Below, piece after piece: positions 59,552 to 64,000 of a DNA stretch of 64,000 nucleotides. The notes beneath the pieces are model-generated. The model worked only from the letters and a program-made list of their open reading frames with translations. It was not told the origin of the DNA and did no database searches. This DNA comes from JAAYAE01 sp963678395 (GTDB taxonomy: Bacteria; Bacillota; Negativicutes; Acidaminococcales; Acidaminococcaceae). A program made the translations under genes and the position numbers. The stretch spans positions 1,798,001 to 1,862,000 of the forward strand of contig OY782827.1 of NCBI GenBank assembly GCA_963678395.1. The letters run 5' to 3'. The stretch's first letter is position 1. Every line of letters starts with the position of its first letter.

Positions 59552-59580
59552 AAAATATCATAAAAGTGTAACATTGTCAA
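59552..59580 (-). promoter_or_regulatory. rRNA promoter, distal
   Basis: TTGACA (59575-59580) and TATTTT (59552-59557), 17-base spacing. Both rRNA promoters share the core TTGACA-A-GTTACAC-TTATGATA, so the pair arose by duplication; spacing between them is 78 bases. Confidence 0.75.
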
Positions 59581-59847
59581 CAACTTTCGAAGAAAATCTT
59601 CTGGGAAGTTCTGGTGTCTACTGCTTTGCTCTCTTTGAGAGCTTTTATGTAATACCACAGCCAGAAGGTCTTGGCAAGGCCTTTTTTCGCTTTTTCTGTC
59701 GCTGCATCACAGGCTAAGGCTGATTTTGTTTCTTTTGCTCCCTAAATCTCTGTATTACTAACTATTTAATATTTTTTTAACAGCTATAAATTTGCTTTGT
59801 ATATCTAATAATTTTTCTGAAAGGGATTATTTTGAAACTCCCCTACT
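59581..59847. other. AT-rich region upstream of the rRNA operon
   Basis: About 270 bases between the distal rRNA promoter and the ISL3 fragment. I see no gene, no tRNA and no clear terminator here. Confidence 0.5.
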
Positions 59848-60290
59848 TTATACAGGCAAAGATATTAAACCTGTGTTTTCAATAAATCTTGTGCGCTGAG
59901 GCACGCATAAGTACAATACATCAATTATAGCTCGAACTTTGTTTCTTAATATCTTGAATATTCTAATGCCGTAACTAACTCTTTTTAAAACCTTAATCTT
60001 ATTGTTTATTCCCTCTGTAAAGCAATTTGTTGCCTGATATTTGAGTATATTTGTAATTGCTTCAAACCAGCAGCTAAAAGTAAACCTGCTATTTTTGAAT
60101 TCTTTTAACCCTGCCTTATCTACAAGCCACCACCATCGTCCCAGTGCCCGCTTTGCTTTGAACTCGGTCTTGCTCCTAAATACTTTATATAACTCTTCTT
60201 CAAGTGCATAAGCCGCTGCCTCAGTAATAGTGAAAGCATTACACTGATGAAATCCTTGGCATCATCGCCTAATTTGCATCTTGGACTCAA
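59848..60290 (-). pseudogene. ISL3-family transposase, C-terminal fragment
   Basis: An open frame without a start reads ALGRWWWLVDKAG, TNCFTEGINNKIKVLKRVSYGIR and FKILRNKVRAIIDVLY, the typical C-terminal end of ISL3-family transposases (GINNKIK-x-x-KR-x-x-YG). It ends with TAA at 59848. The N-terminal part and the ends of the element are missing, so this is an old remnant between the rRNA operon and the ribosomal protein operon. Confidence 0.8.
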
Positions 60291-60304
60291 TAGCAGTTTT
60301 TTTG

Positions 60305-60354
60305 TTCTATACTAAATGTTTGAGTGATTTCTCACCCCAACATTTAGTATAGAA
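60305..60354. repeat. 16-bp perfect inverted repeat
   Basis: TTCTATACTAAATGTT and its complement separated by 18 bases that themselves contain a small repeat (GTGA/TCAC). It lies between the ISL3 remnant and the rplQ terminator and may be an IS end or a second terminator. Confidence 0.7.
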
Positions 60355-60369
60355 TCCATTTTATAGAAC

Positions 60370-60416
60370 AAAAAAAGCCTACGGTTTCCTCAAAAGGAAA
60401 GCTTAGGCTTTTTTTT
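60370..60416 (-). terminator. Terminator of the alpha operon
   Basis: A stem of AAAAAAGCCTA...TTTCCT and AGGAAAGCTTAGGCTTTTTT with CAAA loop, flanked by A- and T-runs, just after the rplQ stop on the minus strand. Confidence 0.85.
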
Positions 60417-60436
60417 CATAAAACAATAAATTGATT

Positions 60437-60775
60437 TTACATCAATTCCAAAATTGCCATTTCCGCAGCGTCGCCACGACGAGGTCCCATTTTATAAATA
60501 CGGGTATATCCGCCTTGACGTTCTTTGTATTTTGGCGCAATTTCATCAAACAGTTTTTTCGTAACTTCTTCATCCACGAGGAATGCAAGAACTTGACGAC
60601 GAGAACGCAAGTCACCTTGTTTTGCCAAAGTAATCAAGTTTGCAGCCAAGCCGCTGATTTCCTTCGCTTTCGTCGTAGTAGTTTCGATTCTCTCATGTTT
60701 GAAGAAGGCGGTCAAAATACTGCGAAACAAAGCTTTACGGTTGCTAGAATTGCGACCTAATTTTCTGTATGCCAT
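60437..60775 (-). CDS. rplQ: 50S ribosomal protein L17
   Basis: A 112-residue ribosomal protein with the family start AYRKLGRNSSNRKALFRSI and the VDEEVTKKLFDEIAPKYKER segment; normal length. Last gene of the alpha operon, 15 bases after rpoA, with a strong terminator behind it. Confidence 0.97.
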   Translation of the reverse strand: MAYRKLGRNSSNRKALFRSILTAFFKHERIETTTTKAKEISGLAANLITLAKQGDLRSRRQVLAFLVDEEVTKKLFDEIAPKYKERQGGYTRIYKMGPRRGDAAEMAILELM

Positions 60776-60790
60776 TTTTCCGTCCTCCTT

Positions 60791-61762
60791 CTATTCTTCC
60801 TCGGCCTTGCGTAATTGCAAGTGCAAGTCTTCTATTTTTTTCTTAACTTCATCCAAGGATTTACGACCAAGATTACGTACGCAAATGAGCTCGTCTTCAG
60901 TTTTGTTGATTATATCTGCAACGTTATTAATACCTGCTCTTCTCAAGCAATTATTAGAACGAACAGTTAAATCTAAGTCATCAATTGACATACGTAAAAC
61001 AGGAGTTGGACCAACAGCCGGCTCCGGAGTCCCTGTGCCAATAGGTTCGTTTATTATGCTGACTTCAGTCGTTTTGAACATACCTAGGTATTTTACCAAC
61101 ACATCTGCTGCCGCGGTTACGGCCTCATCAGGTCTAATACTTCCGTCTGTCCAAACTTCCAAGGTCAATTTATCATAATTTGTAACATTGCCAACGCGAG
61201 TATCAGTAACACCAAATTTAACCCTAGTAATAGGAGAATAAATTGAATCTACCGGAATCACACCGATTGGCTGATCTTGTAGTTTGTTCTTGTCAGCTGG
61301 TACATAACCACGTCCAATATCAACATATATCTCCATATTAAGGGCTGCTTTTTTATCCAAAGTTGCAATATGCAGTTCTGGATTAAGTACAATGGTGTCT
61401 TGATCGCATTTAATGTCTGCGCCGGTTACTTCACATTCACCTGCACAGGAGATAGTAAAAGATGTAGGTTTTAACTGACTGCGATTTTCAACTTCAACCT
61501 TAAAGTTAAGAGCTTTAATATTTAAAATAATATCTGCTACGTCTTCCCGAACACCCTTAATCGTAGAGAACTCATGCAACACACCATCGATTTTCACGCC
61601 GGTTACTGCTGCCCCGGATAAAGAGGAAAGAAGAACACGACGCAGGCTATTACCTAAAGTAATACCATAACCACGTTCCAAAGGTTCCCAGACGAACTTA
61701 CCATAACGTCCATCTTCGCTAACTTCGTTTGTGACCATTTTAGGGTTTTCAATTTCTATCAT
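60791..61762 (-). CDS. rpoA: RNA polymerase alpha subunit
   Basis: A 323-residue alpha subunit. The N-terminal dimerisation domain (PLERGYGITLGNSLRRVLLSS trimmed here to GYGITLGNSLRRVLLSS) and the C-terminal DNA-binding domain (LDLTVRSNNCLRRAGINNV, LICVRNLGRKSLDEV) are both present. The ATG at 61762 follows AAGGAGG with 8-base spacing; a longer frame to 61816 runs into untranslated sequence. Intact. Confidence 0.97.
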   Translation of the reverse strand: MIEIENPKMVTNEVSEDGRYGKFVWEPLERGYGITLGNSLRRVLLSSLSGAAVTGVKIDGVLHEFSTIKGVREDVADIILNIKALNFKVEVENRSQLKPTSFTISCAGECEVTGADIKCDQDTIVLNPELHIATLDKKAALNMEIYVDIGRGYVPADKNKLQDQPIGVIPVDSIYSPITRVKFGVTDTRVGNVTNYDKLTLEVWTDGSIRPDEAVTAAADVLVKYLGMFKTTEVSIINEPIGTGTPEPAVGPTPVLRMSIDDLDLTVRSNNCLRRAGINNVADIINKTEDELICVRNLGRKSLDEVKKKIEDLHLQLRKAEEE

Positions 61763-61824
61763 GCGGAAAGCCTCCTTTTTGCGCATTACCACAATACGCG
61801 TAATATATGGTGGCAAACAGTATA

Positions 61825-62451
61825 TTATTTAGAATATAATTCAACGATAAGATGTTCTTCAATAGGAAGATCAATTTCTTCACGAGTAGGGAAACGATCT
61901 ATTTTGCCACCTAAATTTTGAGCATCGCCAACCATCCAAACAGGCACAGTTTTCTTTGCTAAAGTTTCAGCCATCCCTTTGAAATATTCTAAACCACGGC
62001 TATTTTCCATAACAGAAATTACATCTCCAACCTTAACTAGCGCAGAAGGAATATCTAAGCGCTTGCCATTAACGGAAATATGACCATGTGTAACAAGTTG
62101 ACGAGCCTGGCTACGGCTATCAGCCAAACCAAGACGATAAACAACGTTGTCCATTCTGCGTTCCAACATAATTAAAAGGTTTTCACCAGTAATACCTTTT
62201 TGTTTTTCAGCACGTACGAAGCAATTATGGAACTGACGTTCCAACATACCATAAATACGGCGTGCCTTTTGTTTTTCACGTAACTGAATACCATCTTCAG
62301 AAACTTTTTTGCGTGCTTGGCCATGTTGACCAGGTGCGTAAGCGCGTACCTCAAAAGCACATTTGCTACCGTAACAACGATCGCCTTTAAGAAATAATTT
62401 TACTCCTTCACGACGGCATTGACGACATACAGCCTCAGTATATCTTGCCAT
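61825..62451 (-). CDS. rpsD: 30S ribosomal protein S4
   Basis: A 208-residue primary 16S-binding protein (ARYTEAVCRQCRREGVKLFLKG start; S4 domain RLDNVVYRLG-like ERRMDNVVYRLGLADSRSQA). The N-terminal region has the CxxC...C zinc-type arrangement (CRQC, CYGSKC) of one S4 class. Part of the operon rpsM-rpsK-rpsD-rpoA-rplQ; S4 is known to repress this operon in some bacteria. Confidence 0.97.
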   Translation of the reverse strand: MARYTEAVCRQCRREGVKLFLKGDRCYGSKCAFEVRAYAPGQHGQARKKVSEDGIQLREKQKARRIYGMLERQFHNCFVRAEKQKGITGENLLIMLERRMDNVVYRLGLADSRSQARQLVTHGHISVNGKRLDIPSALVKVGDVISVMENSRGLEYFKGMAETLAKKTVPVWMVGDAQNLGGKIDRFPTREEIDLPIEEHLIVELYSK

Positions 62452-62472
62452 TTAACGGGTACACCTCCTTAA

Positions 62473-62865
62473 TTAAACTCTTCTACGTTTTGGTGGGCGA
62501 CAGCCATTGTGAGGAATGGGAGTAACATCTTTAATAGAATTAACTTCCAAACCAGCAGCTTGCAAAGAACGAATTGCAGCTTCACGACCGCCTCCTGGAC
62601 CTTTAACGAACACTTCTATTTTTTTCAAACCATGTTCCATCGCAGCCTTAGCAGCTTGTTCAGCAGCCATTTGCGCAGCGAAAGGAGTGCTTTTACGGGA
62701 ACCGCGGAAGCCCATGCCACCAGCAGATGCCCAGCTTAATACGTTACCAGCAGTATCAGCTATAGTAACTATTGTATTATTGAAAGTGGAACGAATATGA
62801 GCCACTCCGGTTTCAATATTTTTACTTACTTTCCGTTTAGTACGGACAACTTTTTTTCCAGCCAC
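62473..62865 (-). CDS. rpsK: 30S ribosomal protein S11
   Basis: A 130-residue S11 protein with the conserved regions HIRSTFNNTIVTIAD, SAGGMGFRGSRKSTPFAAQ and the terminal PIPHNGCRPPKRRRV. Normal length and position between rpsM and rpsD; ATG follows AAGGAGG. Confidence 0.98.
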   Translation of the reverse strand: MAGKKVVRTKRKVSKNIETGVAHIRSTFNNTIVTIADTAGNVLSWASAGGMGFRGSRKSTPFAAQMAAEQAAKAAMEHGLKKIEVFVKGPGGGREAAIRSLQAAGLEVNSIKDVTPIPHNGCRPPKRRRV

Positions 62866-62887
62866 TCGTCTAATCCCTCCTTACGTA

Positions 62888-63256
62888 TTATTTCTTTTTA
62901 CCACCAGTGCTCTTTTTAGGTCCCTTGCGAGTACGAGCATTGTTTTTAGTATTTTGTCCACGTACAGGAAGACCCGCACGATGTCTACGTCCACGATAGC
63001 AACCAATTTCAACTAATCTCTTAATGTTAAGAGATTCTTCGCGACGAAGGTCACCTTCCACTTTATATTCGTGGTCAAGGCTTTCACGGAGCTTGGAAAT
63101 TTCTGCTTCCGTCAAATCTCTAACGCGAGTATCGGGATTAATTCCTGTTTTAGTCAAAATTTCACGAGATAATGTAAGACCAATACCGTAAATGTACGGT
63201 AAAGCATATTCAATACGCTTATCTCTCGGCAAATCTACGCCGGCAATACGTGCCAT
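62888..63256 (-). CDS. rpsM: 30S ribosomal protein S13
   Basis: A 122-residue S13 protein (ARIAGVDLPRDKRIEYALPY start; RGRRHRAGLPVRGQNTKNNART). I chose the ATG at 63256 that follows AAGGAGGTG rather than a TTG two codons earlier. The lysine-rich end (GPKKSTGGKKK) is typical. Confidence 0.97.
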   Translation of the reverse strand: MARIAGVDLPRDKRIEYALPYIYGIGLTLSREILTKTGINPDTRVRDLTEAEISKLRESLDHEYKVEGDLRREESLNIKRLVEIGCYRGRRHRAGLPVRGQNTKNNARTRKGPKKSTGGKKK

Positions 63257-63273
63257 TAACAAGCACCTCCTTA

Positions 63274-63387
63274 TTATCCTTGTTTTTGTTTATGTTTTGG
63301 GTTTTCACAAATTACCATTACATGACCTTTGCGTTTAATTACTTTGCATTTTTCACATATTGGTTTTACAGATGGTCTAACTTTCAT
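63274..63387 (-). CDS. rpmJ: 50S ribosomal protein L36
   Basis: A 37-residue zinc-type L36 (MKVRPSVKPICEKCKVIKRK, with CxxC, later C and H in ICENPKHKQKQG). It lies between infA and rpsM as usual, with GGAGG before its ATG. Confidence 0.97.
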   Translation of the reverse strand: MKVRPSVKPICEKCKVIKRKGHVMVICENPKHKQKQG

Positions 63388-63416
63388 AATAATAAACCTC
63401 CTATTGCCTGTCTTAA

Positions 63417-63635
63417 TTATTTGAAACGATAAGTAATTCTTCCACGATTTAAATCGTATGGAGTAAGTTCCACCGTCACTCTGTCGCCAGGCAAAATTTT
63501 GATGAAGTTCATGCGTATCTTACCGGATATATGTGCTAAAATCACATGATCGTTCTCCAATTTTACTTGAAACATTGCGTTGGGCAGAGATTCTAAAATT
63601 GTGCCTTCTACTTCGATTACATCCTGTTTGGACAC
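63417..63635 (-). CDS. infA: Translation initiation factor IF-1
   Basis: A 72-residue OB-fold protein with the family sequence SKQDVIEVEGTILESLPNAM trimmed, KIRMNFIKILPGDRV and LTPYDLNRGRITYR. Binds the 30S A site during initiation. GTATC-separated AAGGAGG precedes the start; intact. Confidence 0.97.
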   Translation of the reverse strand: MSKQDVIEVEGTILESLPNAMFQVKLENDHVILAHISGKIRMNFIKILPGDRVTVELTPYDLNRGRITYRFK

Positions 63636-63831
63636 AGATGATACCTCCTTGTTTTAGGCTTTGGAGCCATAAATAGCACTACTTTTTACCACGGTTTCTG
63701 TTAGAACCGGGAAGTAAGCACTATAAAAAGCAAATTCCAGGTTCGTCGGCCTATACAACCGTTTCCAACGCAACAACACGATCTTTTCGGTATTGCGTTT
63801 TTCAATAATAAAGTTAATCAAAAGTAGCTTG
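63636..63831 (-). other. Gap between adk and infA, no map gene
   Basis: About 196 bases where many Firmicutes carry map (methionine aminopeptidase). A 50-odd-codon open frame from TTG (reads INFIIEKRNTEKIVLLRWKR..., ends GSKA) crosses it but has no ribosome site and no known match to me. Two hairpins (AACGCAA/TTGCGTT and CGGTTTCTG/AGAACCG-type) are visible. Confidence 0.5.
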
Positions 63832-64000
63832 TTATTTCTTAAGTGCTGCTAACAAGTCAGTATACACCTTATCGATATTTTGCATTCCTTCAATATCAAT
63901 AAATACGCCTTGCTTTTTATAGTAGCCAATAAGAGGAACAGTTTGGTCATGATAGGCTTCCAAACGCTTTTTAACAGTTTCCTCTTTGTCATCGTCACGT
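63832..64000 (-). CDS. adk: Adenylate kinase, N-terminal part outside the window
   Basis: The last 55 residues of adenylate kinase: RDDDKEETVKKRLEAYH, the conserved DQTVPLIGYYKKQG and a terminal LLAALKK. The DDxxE-T-V-x-x-R-L-x-x-Y motif is typical of the enzyme's C-terminal region. The 5' part lies beyond base 64000. It converts ATP + AMP to 2 ADP. Confidence 0.95.
   Translation of the reverse strand, partial: RDDDKEETVKKRLEAYHDQTVPLIGYYKKQGVFIDIEGMQNIDKVYTDLLAALKK

Overview
The window looks like chromosomal DNA of a low-GC, diderm-type Firmicute of the class Negativicutes, most likely family Acidaminococcaceae (Phascolarctobacterium/Succinispira-like). I base this on the look of the 16S rRNA gene compared with remembered relatives, on a minimal SmsCB (Suf-type) Fe-S pair, a leuS T-box, TAXI-TRAP and DASS carboxylate transporters, and a standard alpha-operon order; genus is not resolved. 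Most genes, the rRNA operon and the ribosomal protein operon lie on the minus strand.

Layout. 1-2.7 kb: overlapping PocR-LuxR regulator and sensor kinase (kinase cut by the window edge). 2.9-4.5 kb: three universal stress genes in a row. 4.5-5.8 kb: a small coupled operon (C_GCAxxG_C_C protein, DUF697-like protein, membrane protein). 5.9-12.9 kb: holA, comEC (interrupted), comEA, leuS with T-box leader. 12.9-18.3 kb: a decayed diguanylate cyclase, a phosphoesterase, smsB-smsC, lgt. 18.3-20.3 kb: an IS200/IS605-type element with an IS3-family element inserted near its end. 20.4-26.1 kb: ogt, PC4-like ydbC, ywbE, an uncharacterised trio of zinc-ribbon/membrane proteins, exoA and a membrane protein. 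26.2-31.7 kb: recO, CorC-type CBS protein, era, cdd, ybeY, broken phoH, broken cyclophilin lipoprotein. 31.9-42 kb: two ISLre2 copies in inverted orientation enclosing a lipase, an amidohydrolase, a broken ABC-F gene carrying a second copy of the IS3-family element, and another IS3-family element. 42-48.6 kb: GGDEF protein, DASS transporter, LytTR regulator with interrupted LytS-type kinase, broken PAP2 phosphatase, cold-shock protein. 48.8-50.5 kb: third ISLre2 copy. 50.5-54.1 kb: TAXI-TRAP carboxylate uptake operon. 54.2-59.6 kb: 5S-23S-16S operon (minus strand) with tandem promoters. 59.8-60.3 kb: ISL3 remnant. 60.4-64 kb: rplQ-rpoA-rpsD-rpsK-rpsM-rpmJ-infA-(gap)-adk.

Two themes stand out. 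First, gene decay: at least ten non-essential genes carry disabling lesions, mostly +1 insertions in short homopolymers (usually A6-A8 on the coding strand) plus several in-frame stops, while the essential genes (holA, leuS, rpoA, ribosomal proteins, infA) are open. Removing the inferred extra bases returns every affected gene to a multiple of three. One ISLre2 copy has exactly one A more than its two sister copies, an internal control. Second, rearrangement: the 9-bp target duplication expected around one ISLre2 copy is split between two inverted copies, a footprint of an inversion of the 33.6-40.3 kb segment. Expanded insertion sequences together with pseudogenes suggest recent genome degradation (host restriction or a mutator history), although consensus sequencing errors must be excluded. 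The best candidate for an undescribed system is the zinc-ribbon trio at 21.7-24.5 kb.
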